Source: Toxorhynchites rutilus septentrionalis
Lineage: Eukaryota > Arthropoda > Insecta > Diptera > Culicidae
Length of the DNA stretch: 64,000 nt
Reading direction: 5' to 3'
NCBI RefSeq assembly: GCF_029784135.1
Contig: NC_073746.1
Location: 256,966,994-257,030,993, forward strand
A model generated the notes under the pieces. It did not search any database. It had not been told where the DNA came from and was given only the letters and a program-made list of their open reading frames with translations. The translations under genes were made by a program, and so were the position numbers. Below, one piece after another: positions 45,362 through 54,263 of this stretch. Every line of letters begins with the position of its first letter. Position 1 is the first letter of the stretch.

Positions 45362-45925
45362 CTACCTAAGGATACACGACCAGACAATATGCTCGATGTC
45401 GTGGTAGCCATCGCCACAATCACAAAGATTGTTTGCTGCGAGCCCAATTCGATAGAGATGCGCGTTTAGGTTGTAGTGATTGGACATAAGCCGAGATATC
45501 ACGCGAATGAAATCACGACCGACATCCAATCCCTTAAACCAAGCTATCGTCGAAACCTTAGGGATAATCGTGTGTAACCAGCGACCGAACTCATCTTCAC
45601 TCCACATGCGCTGCCAACTAGCGAGTGTGTCCTGACGAGGAATGTGAAAAAATTCGTTATAAGCAATTTGCCTTTCAAAAAGTGTGCCTTCTGAAGCGCC
45701 CACCTTAGCTAGCGAGTCCGCTTTCTCATTCCCCGGAATCGAGCAATGAGAGGGAACCCATGCTAAGGTAATCTTGAATAATTTTTCGACCAAAACACTC
45801 AATAGATGTCTTATACTTGTTAGGAAATAAGATGAGCGTTTATCAACTTTCATTGAGCGGATTGCCTCTATTGAGCTGAGATTGTCTGAAAAAAATAAAA
45901 TAGTGGTCGATGGGCAATGTTTCAA
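45362..45925 (-). pseudogene. LINE RNase H remainder and C-terminal tail, shifted frame
   Basis: Continues the protein after a frameshift near 45885: FFSDNLSSIEAIRSM, then ITLAWVPSHCSIPGNEKADS (the His and Asp of the RNase H active site, HxGxxGNExAD with Cys for Gly), then WQRMWSEDEFGRWLHTIIP. It ends with a Cys/His cluster, LCDCGDGYHDIEHIVWSC, typical of the C-terminus of these LINE proteins. The 83-base overlap with the preceding frame marks a 1- or 2-base indel. Confidence 0.8.
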
Positions 45926-47549
45926 TGATCCCTAATGCGTAATATATCGCACCCAGTTCAGCGACATACACGGAACAAGGATCTTTGAGTTTGAAAGAGG
46001 CACTGGAATTTTCATTGAAGATGCCGAAGCCAGTGGACCCGTTTATGCATGAACCGTCAGTAAAGAACATTTTATCAGATCTAACTTTCCCATATTCTGC
46101 CGAAAATATCTCCGGAATGTAATCGGAGCGTAGATGATCTGGGATTCCATGGATCTTTTGTCGCATGGACAGATCAAAATTGACAGAGGAATTGCAAAAG
46201 TATGGGAAGCAAACTTGGTTGGAGATGCCCGGTGAAGGGTGCACTTCATGGGTAAGGTACTCATGGTATAGAGACATAAAACTTGACTGAGGAGTCAGTT
46301 GGAGTAGATTTTCGAAGTTATCAATCACCAATGGATTCATGATCTTGCAACGGATGAGAAATCTGTAGGATAATTCTGTGAACCGAAGAGTAAGCGGGGG
46401 TACTCCTGCCAAAACTTCGAGACTCATCGTATGTGTCGAATGCAAACACCCCATGGCTATACGCAAGCAACGATATTGTATTCTCTCCAGCTTGAGAATA
46501 TGAATCCTGGCAGCTGATCGGAAGCAAAAACTGCCATATTCTAACACTGATAATATCGTTGTTTTGTATAACTGAATGAGGTCTCCTGGATGGGCACCCC
46601 ACCATGTTCCGGTTATTGTTTGTAGAAAATTGATTCTTTGCTGGCATTTCTGTTTCAAATACGCAATGTGTATTCCCCAGGTACATTTAGAGTCAAAATA
46701 TACTCCAAGGTAAAACATCGAGTGCTTGATCGTTTTGCCGGATAGGTGAAGCAGGAATTGGGCGGGTTCGTGCTTCCTAGAAAAAAGGACCATTTCAGTT
46801 TTCTCCATAGAGAATTCGATACCCAGCTTGAGAGCCCACGTGAACAGGTTGTTCAGGATATCTTGCAAGGAATTTTGCAGAACGGCGGGATTAGTACCCG
46901 TGATGGAAATAACTCCATCGTCTGCAAGTTGTCTCAACGTGCAATCTCTAGTTAGACAATCATCTATATCATTGACGTAAAAACTGTACAAGAGGGGGCT
47001 TAGGCAGGAGCCTTGTGGGAGGCCCATAAAACTGTAACGAGAAGATTTCAAGCTGCCATGATTGAAAAACATGTGCTTTTCTGAGAGTAAATTGTACAGG
47101 AAATTATTCAGAATTGGTGAAAGTCCACGATTATGAAGTTTCTCCGAGAGAATTTCCATGGAAACTGAATCAAATGCCCCTTTGATATCGAGAAAAACGG
47201 AAGCCATTTGTTCTTTGCGAGCAAATGCGATTTGGATTTCAGAAGATAGCAGCGCGAGACAATCGTTCGTCCCTTTACCTCGGCGGAAGCCAAACTGCGT
47301 ATTTGACAGCAAATTGTTCGTTTCAACCCACTTGTCCAAACGAAGTAGAATCATTTTCTCTAACAATTTACGAATACAGGATAACATTGCGATCGGCCTA
47401 TACGAATTGTGATCGCAAGCCGGCTTGTTGGGTTTTCGTATGGCTATCACTCTCACTTGTCTCCAGTCATGCGGGACTATATTCAGCTCCAGAAACTTGT
47501 TGAACAAGTTCAGCAAACGATGTTTTGCCAAGTCGGGAAGATTCTTCAA
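45843..47549 (-). CDS. LINE reverse transcriptase and start of RNase H
   Basis: 568 codons, open without interruption. Reverse transcriptase landmarks by residue: FGFRRGKGTND about 86-96, LDIKGAFDSV 120-129 (first catalytic Asp), GLPQGSCLSPLLYSFYVNDI 176-195, LADD 208-211 (normally FADD or YADD; both Asp kept), and FYLGVYFDSKCTW about 280. RNase H begins near residue 500 with MFFTDGSCINGSTGFGIF and ELGAIYYAL. The frame is lost at the end (HYFIFFRQSQLN) and RNase H continues in another frame. The enzyme would copy the LINE RNA at a nicked chromosomal site. The true start lies upstream in lost sequence; the listed Met is internal. The element looks recent but is inactive because of truncation and frameshift. 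Confidence 0.85.
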   Translation of the reverse strand: MKNLPDLAKHRLLNLFNKFLELNIVPHDWRQVRVIAIRKPNKPACDHNSYRPIAMLSCIRKLLEKMILLRLDKWVETNNLLSNTQFGFRRGKGTNDCLALLSSEIQIAFARKEQMASVFLDIKGAFDSVSMEILSEKLHNRGLSPILNNFLYNLLSEKHMFFNHGSLKSSRYSFMGLPQGSCLSPLLYSFYVNDIDDCLTRDCTLRQLADDGVISITGTNPAVLQNSLQDILNNLFTWALKLGIEFSMEKTEMVLFSRKHEPAQFLLHLSGKTIKHSMFYLGVYFDSKCTWGIHIAYLKQKCQQRINFLQTITGTWWGAHPGDLIQLYKTTILSVLEYGSFCFRSAARIHILKLERIQYRCLRIAMGCLHSTHTMSLEVLAGVPPLTLRFTELSYRFLIRCKIMNPLVIDNFENLLQLTPQSSFMSLYHEYLTHEVHPSPGISNQVCFPYFCNSSVNFDLSMRQKIHGIPDHLRSDYIPEIFSAEYGKVRSDKMFFTDGSCINGSTGFGIFNENSSASFKLKDPCSVYVAELGAIYYALGIIETLPIDHYFIFFRQSQLNRGNPLNES

Positions 47550-47825
47550 TAAGTTGAATTTAATCTTGTCCGACCCCGGAGCTGAATTGTTACATGAGAG
47601 AAGTGCAATTGAGAATTCTTGATGATATTGTTTCGAATATTAATTCTAGTATGTAGTGTCCATTTTGTATTTATCAGACTACTTCCCCACATCTCATGTG
47701 TACTAAAACCCTTTTTTTCCAAATGTTTATATTTTAGTATATATTCAATTTAGTGTTTTATAAATCAGTTGTAGATAGTTCGAGAAGCAAAACCGCACAT
47801 TAAACTCGTGATGGTTCCGCGTTCC

Positions 47826-48050
47826 AACACACCCCGATCTGCGTGACAAGTTGAAACAATACATATGATAATTTTAAAATTGATATTTTTCGAGACATCC
47901 AGTGTGAATCCCTATTTTTTATCGAAAGTCATCTGTCATACCTTGTCTATGCGGTAAACAGATTTGAATTTAGTGATTTGGTAATATTTTGAGATAACTT
48001 TCAAGTTGAACTTCGAAAAAATCGTTTCAACTTGTCCCGGTGTACCATAT
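47826..48050. mobile_element. Small MITE-like element with GACAAGTTGAAAC ends
   Basis: CACCCCGATCTGCGTGACAA with GTTGAAAC on the left is mirrored by GTTTCAACTTGTCCCGGTGT on the right, about 225 bp in total and non-coding. No clear target duplication. Confidence 0.5.
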
Positions 48051-48975
48051 CCATTTTTTGCTAATTGACCCCTTTATTGTACCTTCCTCCCTTATATTCT
48101 AGCTTATTTCCAGGAAATCCGAGAGGGCCTTTTTTCCCGATAGGAGTCTTTTATACAAGAATCCCTTAGTCCAAAGGAAGTAACCAGATTAAATGCCCCC
48201 AAGAAAGAATCGAATCACGGAAGTTCATACAGAACAACTTGTTTTTCACATGAACAAAATATTGAGCTGCATGATACTGATCAGCAACAGCACTGCCCAT
48301 CTCTACCAGTTACCAGCTACTAGCGAGTATATGTAGAAGTACATGAAGGTACGACAAGTCAACTGCAAAAAATAGACAACCACCGAGCCGCAAAAACTGT
48401 ACATAGCTAATAAATTTATCTCAGTTCTAGGTTCCAACAGACGATGTTACACACTCTTCTACATTGTGGTAGCATCCACTATTTTCACTTTGTCGGGAAA
48501 CTCCCCGAAGACAATACACCGAAAGAATGCCTACACTGCAACCCAGGAAAAGAAGGCAAAATTGGCGTCATACTGTGGAGGCTATGCTGTGCTCGGTCGC
48601 ATATAGGAAATAAATTATGTTAAAATGTATTTATTCACGGTAAATGACTGTAATGATGCAGTCGGGATTCGGTTGATCTTGATACAAACAGAAGCACGGA
48701 GAAACATATACATACATCGCTACAGGGAGAGATTCTACACGCCGGGCGGAGGAAATTAGAATCGACGATAGCTTGAAGGCCCGTTAGCTAGAGAAGAAGA
48801 GGCGCGCAGATGGACCCTGAATATTCTATTATGGGCAGTTAATATTTTTCAAAATGATTAATTTCAGACAGATTAGAATCTATGGTATGCATTGGTTTTT
48901 CACTCGCCCTGAGACGATTCAGAACGATTGCTGTTCATGGTAAGATCTGGTTTTCTTATTCGTTCTTACATATTT
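48051..48975. other. No recognised gene
   Basis: AT-rich to mixed sequence; 48480-48800 is GC-richer. I found no protein motif, RNA gene or pairable ends ahead of the palindrome at 48978. Confidence 0.4.
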
Positions 48976-49369
48976 TTGACGTAGAACTATGTCTTTCATT
49001 AAGGGTGCCAAATCAGAAAACAGGCCACGTTTTTATGAAATAAAGTTAACGTTAATAACTACTTTTGCCGCGAACGGATTTTGGCGATTTACATATCAAA
49101 CGAATCGGAAACTCCCTAAGATTTGTTCGATATGCTATACAATACCCGGGTGTGCAAATGGTTAAAATTCATGAAAACTATAAGCGTTTATATTTTCCCA
49201 TATATTTGTTCTGCTGAGAGCTTTTCTACTCATGTCGTCAATAACGTGTAACTTATCGACGAGCAACGAAGGGGAAATCGTAAGGTTTCAATTCTCCGGG
49301 AACAGAGGAAAAGAAACGAAGGGGAATATTTGCCTTGAATATAAACAGTGGATCTCGCTGAGGCAAACT

Positions 49370-49640
49370 CTTTAGAGACGAATGAACACCCAGAGTTTAA
49401 AGTCTCTTAAATCCAACATCTCTCTCTCTGAGGCAAACTCATTCTTTGTGTGGACACCGACTGGACAACATCGTTGCTGGACGAGCTGGACGACGAGGGA
49501 TCGAGTGCCTTTCTCAAGGCAATGAGGGTGGAGGTGTAGTGCAGGAGTAAAGTTTTCCAAGGGCCTTTCTCAAGGCTAGAGACGAATGAACTGAAGAAGT
49601 TTAAAGTCTCTATAATACAAAACCTGACCTGACCTAAGGC
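49370..49640 (+). repeat. Dispersed repeat with GACGAATGAAC and TTTAAAGTCTCT
   Basis: Two units: AGAGACGAATGAACACCCAG with TTTAAAGTCTCTTAAAT (49373-49412), and AGAGACGAATGAACTGAAGA with TTTAAAGTCTCTATAAT (49580-49617). Between them are CAACATCGTTGCTGGACGAG and CTTTCTCAAGG words shared in reverse with 22741-23030. Non-coding. Confidence 0.65.
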
Positions 49641-49740
49641 AAACTTTCAGTCTCGTTCTGTTGGGGAAGCAACGAACATCACTTATTCTTCCTTATTTTG
49701 CGTCATCACATATCTTCATTTCGGATTGAGCTGTGGTCGC

Positions 49741-49908
49741 TGTTGAGCGTATTAAGTGGAAATAAAAGACGTCTGGTCGAGTTGAGAGAACAAATTGGAA
49801 TGAAAATTTTATTTGACTACTTCTAATATACCAGAGTACTACGATGAACAAACAACTGTTGCGATGCTGTTATAGTAACGTTAGTTACAAGTTGCTACGC
49901 TTCCATCA
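49741..49908 (-). repeat. Copia 3' LTR
   Basis: 168 bp, TG...CA on the minus strand, 98% identical to the other LTR. Contains AATAAAA-like sequence on the plus strand only. Flanked outside by GTCGC. Confidence 0.92.
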
Positions 49909-50844
49909 CTCCTCCTCATCGCTAACTGATGTAACGCCTAGTTTCTCACGTAGATCCTCCAGTTTCACTCTGTTCAAGGGCTTCGTAAGGATGTCCGCCA
50001 GCATAGTTTCCGTTGGACAGTAGGTGACTCTGATTTCATTCCGTTCAGCCAAATTCTTTACAAAATGAAACTTCGTGTCAATATGTTTTGATCGTTTTTC
50101 TCCGTTGCTGGTCAACATCTTGATGCAGCTTTGATTATCATCATAGATCTGAATTGGGGTCTTCACAGCATCTCCTAAGTCTTGCAAGAGCTTCCTAAAC
50201 CAGATCAGTTCTTGACAGCATTCGGCAAGAGAAATATATTCCGCTTCTGTTGAAGACAGTGCGACACACGTCTGTTTCCTTGCACACCATGCGATCGTAC
50301 CGCCGCCTAGCCGGAAGAGATATCCGGAGTTCGATTTCCGATCCTTGACGTTGCCAGCCCAGTCAGCATCTGCGTAGGCTTCAAGAGTTTGAGTACCATT
50401 TCCCAACCTAAGTTGATGGTTGCTTGTAGCCTTTAAGTACCTCAACACTCTTTTAGCTTCAGTCCAGTCTTGCTCAACCGGTTGGCTGTGCACTAAATCG
50501 AGAATCACCTTGGACTTCCTCTTCGCCTTCTTTGGAAACGGTGTACGAGCCATTTTTCCTTGCAGACAGGTAATCGTCAACCCGCAATTCTTCACTTTAA
50601 TGCCTTCAGCCAACTGCCGACGTTCCAGCTCAAGGATGGCCTGAACATCACGGTGTCCTAGTTTACGGTGCCACTCGTGTATGCAGTCCGTCGCATGGTT
50701 CTGTTCGGTGACAACGTTCGTCCTCTCTACTAGACATAGGTGATACAAACCGTTCATTCGAGGTGCCACAGCAGCAATTCGTTGTCCGCTCGCAATCGTA
50801 CAACCCTTCTCATCGAACGTGACGTTAGCGCCCTTCTGCACCAA
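49906..50844 (-). pseudogene. Copia: pre-integrase domain fused to RNase H by deletion
   Basis: 312 codons. Residues about 15-110 are the pre-integrase region with the zinc-binding start CIHEWHRKLGHRDVQAILE. After LDLVHSQPVEQ at the integrase threshold the sequence jumps directly to DWTEAKRVLRYLKAT, the beginning of RNase H. RNase H follows with LEAYADADWAGN, ALSSTEAEYISLAE, DDNQSCIKML, KHIDTKFHFV and ADILTKPLNRV. The whole integrase core and reverse transcriptase are missing, without loss of frame at the junction. The last codons overlap the LTR edge. Not able to move by itself. Confidence 0.9.
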
Positions 50845-50847
50845 CCT

Positions 50848-51483
50848 TCAGACGGATACCAAGTTCATATCGAGCTCCGGAACAAAGAGAACACTGCTTA
50901 GCAGGATTTCCTTCTCTTCACCGTTTAATCCGTAGCACTTTATTTTGCAACTTCCTATCCCCTTCACATCAGCCTTTTTGGCATCCGCAACCGTTACGAA
51001 ACGTGGTGTATCGTCCTTCGGTTCTTCCAAGCTCACAAAATATTTCTCATTCGTGCTCATATGCAGACTTGCACCTGAGTCAACGATCCAATTCACGGCA
51101 GCATCATCCCAGACACTGAATGCAAACTTTTCTTCCTCCGATTTTACAATTCTGGCCTTCGGTTGTTTGGGGACAGGTTTTCGATCATCCACGGTATTAC
51201 CGCTCTTCTGGTTTCGATCGTTCTGATCCTGATCCTTCAGCCATAGCTTACAATTCCTTTTCTTGTGGCCAACCTTCTGGCAATGATGACACACCACGCT
51301 CTTTGTTTTTCCGTCCGCTTTCAACACAGTTGGATCCGCTGATGAAGATTCATTTCGCTTCAGAACTTCGTTGATGATCTTATTCTTCACGATTTCCAGC
51401 GTAAGTTCTTCTTCAGATCGGTTCTCCAGAGTCGTTGTCAGCGCGTCAAAGGAACTGGGTAAGCTTCGGAAAACCAGGATCAC
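50848..51483 (-). pseudogene. Copia: Gag C-terminus and protease
   Basis: 211 codons. The nucleocapsid knuckle CHHCQKVGHKKRNC has the CX2CX4HX4C spacing. The protease active site is WIVDSGASLHM (DSGA). The end, VLFVPELDMNLVSV, is the usual end of the protease before the pre-integrase region. A stop at 50848 separates it from the next frame by one codon's distance. It is one polyprotein with the flanking frames, broken by small mutations at about 51480 and 50846. Confidence 0.9.
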
Positions 51484-51922
51484 TTGAAGATCACTGTCCA
51501 GTTTCGTACCGGCGTTCGAAGGTTCTCAAACAAATATTCGTATTTCTGTAGATGCTCTTCGATGTCGTCGCCTTCGTGATACTTCAGATCACAGATTCGT
51601 TTCAAGAGATGCACTTTTGAAGTTAACGATTTCTTCTCATGTTGCTTCTTGAGATTTTCCCACACGGCTTTGGCAGTTGTTGTATTATGGATGTGACCGT
51701 GTTGGCTCCGGCTGAGGAGTAACCCAATCGTCGCACGAGCTCGTTGATCACCATCTTCCCATGCAGCAATCACAACAGCATTCGACTGATCGCAGCCAGC
51801 TCCGGTTTCGTCCCAGGAACTACATACTTCCACAAGCCTTCCCGAACGAGTAGGAATTCAACGTCTAGCTTCCAAGAATCGTAGTTCTCGTTGGTTAACT
51901 TGACGATTCCGGTCCTCTCCAT
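51480..51922 (-). pseudogene. Copia: Gag N-terminal part
   Basis: The start codon lies at 51922-51920 (MERTGIVKLTNENYDSWKLD, then VEFLLVREGLWKYV). After a frameshift near 51830 the frame continues with NAVVIAAWEDGDQRARATIG, TTAKAVWENLKKQHEKKSL, then LKYHEGDDIEEHLQKYEYLF. This is the gag-polypeptide region of copia-like elements (UBN2 type), including the LxxxxxAxxxWxxLxxxYE-like helix. It ends at a frameshift before ILVFRSLPSSF of the next frame. Confidence 0.85.
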
Positions 51923-51957
51923 CTTTTCAATTCTTCATAAAACGCAGACCCATAACC

Positions 51958-52125
51958 TGTTGAGCATATTAAGTGGAAATAAAAGACGTCTGGTCGAGTT
52001 GAGAGAACAAATTGGAATGAAAATTTTATTTGACTACTTCTAATATACCAGAGTACTACGATGAACAAACAACTGTTGCGATGCTGTTATAGTAACGTTA
52101 GTTACTATTTGCTACGCTTCCATCA
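51958..52125 (-). repeat. Copia 5' LTR
   Basis: 168-bp partner of the LTR at 49741-49908. In retrotransposon sense it precedes the primer binding site and gag start. The element was probably transcribed from here towards lower coordinates. Confidence 0.92.
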
Positions 52126-52265
52126 GTCGCGACTTACTCGTTGATGTCTCTGGCATCAACGCCATTGTCATTGTCATTGCACCAACTGATGTCATTGCAT
52201 TAAGGTTCTGAGCTACATAATTGTGTGAGGAATCATCGAGCTAGGCTATCGTCGGCTCACCAATA

Positions 52266-52935
52266 GAATAAATGTTCTGGAATTTTTTCTGTGATTTGGT
52301 TTCGCGTGCCAGTAGCAAAATATTCTCCGCCAATGACGACAGATACGCTAATCTAGACCGGCAATATCAACAGAAAGGACTTCTGTTGAGAAGAGCACAA
52401 AACGGAGATGAGTGTGTATATATTTAGTGCATATTCTCTACGCTGATAACCCATTTGTATCTGCTCCCGTGTGCATTGGCCTTGTCATGGTGCAACAATC
52501 GTCTATTTTTTTTTTATGCTATGACTGACGGTTGCTTGGTGGTGCAAATTATGCAGCCGTAATGATAAATATAAACAAGGAGGGGGGATAGCGGGAGGGA
52601 AATAGGATATAGGGTACTAGGGTATTAGTAATGAAATTTGACATTGCATCAATGCATTAAACTGACGCTATGGTGAAGCAGACGTTAAAGTTGTGCGCCA
52701 AAAAATTATTTTGGGGAATACCAAGCAATATGAATGTCGTACTGGAATGTTATAAGTTATTTGGGTTCGCGTGCCAGTCACAAAACTGCCTTCAACTAGG
52801 ATTGCATTTGCTCTAATCTAATCGAGGTTGTTGAAATTAACAGGTAGAGTTTATTTCACTTGTTTAGTCTCCAAGAAAGTAAATGTCGTTCTGGAATTTT
52901 GTATGTGATTTGGTTTCGCTTGCCAGTAGCAAAAC
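52266..52935. repeat. Three diverged repeats with GGTTTCGCGTGCCAGTAGCA
   Basis: The core ATGT-TCTGGAATT-TGTGATTTGGTTTCGCGTGCCAGTAGCAAAA recurs in part at about 52268-52312, 52732-52785 and 52881-52935. Each is followed by a loosely conserved 100-150 bp with CTAATC and an AACA..AAGG word. They form the interior of the 48978-53905 element and code for nothing known. Confidence 0.6.
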
Positions 52936-53313
52936 TTTGGCCACTAAAGCTAACAGCTGCGCTTTTCTCGAGCATGAGAAAGTAATGCAACTCTTTTCGA
53001 GGTCAGTAATATTAACAAAAGCGTTTCTTTGAAGAATAGCGCAAAATGATGAGAAGTGTTTATATTCCTAATAGTTTCAAGCCACCAATGTATGGCTGTG
53101 TATGCATGCTATGGCGAACGCTTGTTTGGCGCTTGGTTTACGTTGTACGAACGATGCCTAGAGGTGCGATGCCATTGAGACAATACTAAATAACATGTAG
53201 CATGATATTTGATACTTGCAAGTATTGTCATTGTTGTTGTTTCCAAGCGGTGCCAAATATATATTGATGTAGTTATGAGATGTGGGATAATGGTGCTAGT
53301 CTTGTCCTGCCTC

Positions 53314-53580
53314 GGATGACACTAACGTTCTCAGTGGAACTTTTGCCTTCTCAACGTAGCTATTACTTGCGTCATTTTTTCAGTAGTACTTAGTTGAGAT
53401 TTCTATGCCGGATAACACGCCTTGAATGTACTCTGGAGTGGCAAGCTCTAGAATTTTGTGACAACAGTGCAAGTCGGAGAAAATTTCTTTGACGAAAAAT
53501 CTCTCGACCAGAACGGGAATCGAACTCGAACTCCCGGGATGATAATGTGGGACGCTAACCACTCAGCCATGAGAGCACAA
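53314..53580 (-). mobile_element. tRNA-derived SINE, full length
   Basis: On the minus strand it starts GTGCTCTCATGGCTGAGTGG (A box TGGCTGAGTGG) and has GTTCGAGTTCGATTCCCG (B box GTTCGATTCC) about 35 bp on. The body contains GTCAAAGAAATTTTCTCCGA, CATTCAAGGCGTGTTATCCG and AATCTCAACTAAGTACT, and it ends ACGTTAGTGTCATC. The tRNA-like head resembles Ser/Leu-class tRNAs. Related copies: 30083-30294, 55800-55895, 59261-59315. Feilai of Aedes is a tRNA-derived SINE, but identity with it is not established. Confidence 0.85.
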
Positions 53581-53989
53581 TGATGCTAGTGCAACAAGTA
53601 TATAATCGACTGTAGCAGCGTGTATGTCAATTGCGAAAAAGGCCACCGGAATAGCGTTCGAGGTAAATTTCCAATGCACTGACATGAAACAAATTACGAC
53701 ATAGATCAGTAAATGTATTGTTCTGCGAGGGCAAGAATGAATCGTCAATCAATTATCGTCAACTGATTCTACAATAAAAAAAACCATTTCAGGGCGATCA
53801 AATTATTCTAATAAAAAGTTATTTCTATAATTTCACAGCATTATAGAATGATATCCGAAGTTATAAACAAGCGACTTATATAAAATAACAGCATAGTTCT
53901 ACGTCAACAATACGGACGTATTTTGGACACAAACTGCTATAATTTTTTCGTGGCGGACAAGGAGAGTCGGTGCGTATTAAGAACTAAGA

Positions 53990-54235
53990 CGTCGACTCAC
54001 CAAAAATTTTGAGAGATTGGTTTGGATTTCCTAATTATTCCACCTTATAATCCGGACCTGGCATCAATTGATTAATACCTCCAGTCTCTGTTCAATGATT
54101 TTGCTGGCGAAAAATTCGTCTCGATGGAAGCTTGTGGAAATCAACTCTCCCAGTTTCTGCCAGTAGGATCGATGGGTGCTACGGAAGAGGCATGAAGCAA
54201 CAAGTAATCGAATAAAACGATACACATTCCACCTA
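53990..54235 (+). pseudogene. Mariner transposase C-terminal relic
   Basis: One frame reads LIIPPYNPDLASID, then SLFNDFAGEKFVSMEACGNQ and LSQFLPVGS. PPYxPDLAxxDYHLFRSL, here partly lost, is the mariner signature around the third catalytic Asp. The following region matches FLxGKxFxSxEAxxNxLxQFF. It lies between the right end of the palindrome-ended element and the element at 54264. Confidence 0.65.
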
Positions 54236-54263
54236 AATCGGATGATTGAGAACATTCATAATA

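Larger units (their letters stand above)
44775..47625 (-). mobile_element. I/Loa-like LINE, 5'-truncated, with reverse transcriptase and RNase H
   Basis: Minus-strand non-LTR retrotransposon. The 5' edge (about 47625) starts inside the reverse transcriptase with NSAPGSDKIKFNLLKN, so ORF1 and the endonuclease are lost. The open frames at 45362-47549 hold reverse transcriptase, RNase H and a C-terminal Cys/His motif. The 3' UTR runs from about 45360 to AGCCTTAATAAAAATATATA near 44800 and ends in an A-rich tail (44775-44795). A second 3' end of the family is at 35945-36115. RNase H together with a Jockey/I-type reverse transcriptase suggests the I or Loa clade (inference). Confidence 0.85.
49741..52125 (-). 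mobile_element. Internally deleted Copia (Ty1/copia) retrotransposon
   Basis: Two 168-bp LTRs at 49741-49908 and 51958-52125 differ at three positions. On the minus strand they start TGATGGAAGCG and end TCAACA. The target duplication GTCGC lies at 49736-49740 and 52126-52130. Next to the 5' LTR is a primer binding site, GGTTATGGGTCTGCG (about 51956-51942 on the minus strand), like the initiator-Met tRNA site of Drosophila copia. A purine tract GATGAGGAGGAG precedes the 3' LTR. At 2.4 kb it is about half the usual length: the integrase core and reverse transcriptase are gone. It lies inside the 48978-53905 element. Confidence 0.93.
48978..53905 (+). mobile_element. Palindrome-ended element, long version with nested Copia and SINE
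   Basis: Left end GACGTAGAACTATGTC (48978-48993) and right end TAGTTCTACGTC (53894-53905). The first 230 bp and the last part are homologous to the 785-bp element at 41865. Without the Copia (2,385 bp plus 5 bp) and the SINE (267 bp) the host element would be about 2.3 kb. Its own interior consists of tandem non-coding repeats (52266-52935) and a dispersed repeat (49370-49640). No transposase is encoded, so it must be moved in trans. Confidence 0.65.

Noticed and set aside
53500..53580. tRNA gene on the minus strand
   Set aside because: A and B boxes are present but the sequence continues into a SINE body and lacks paired acceptor and anticodon arms.
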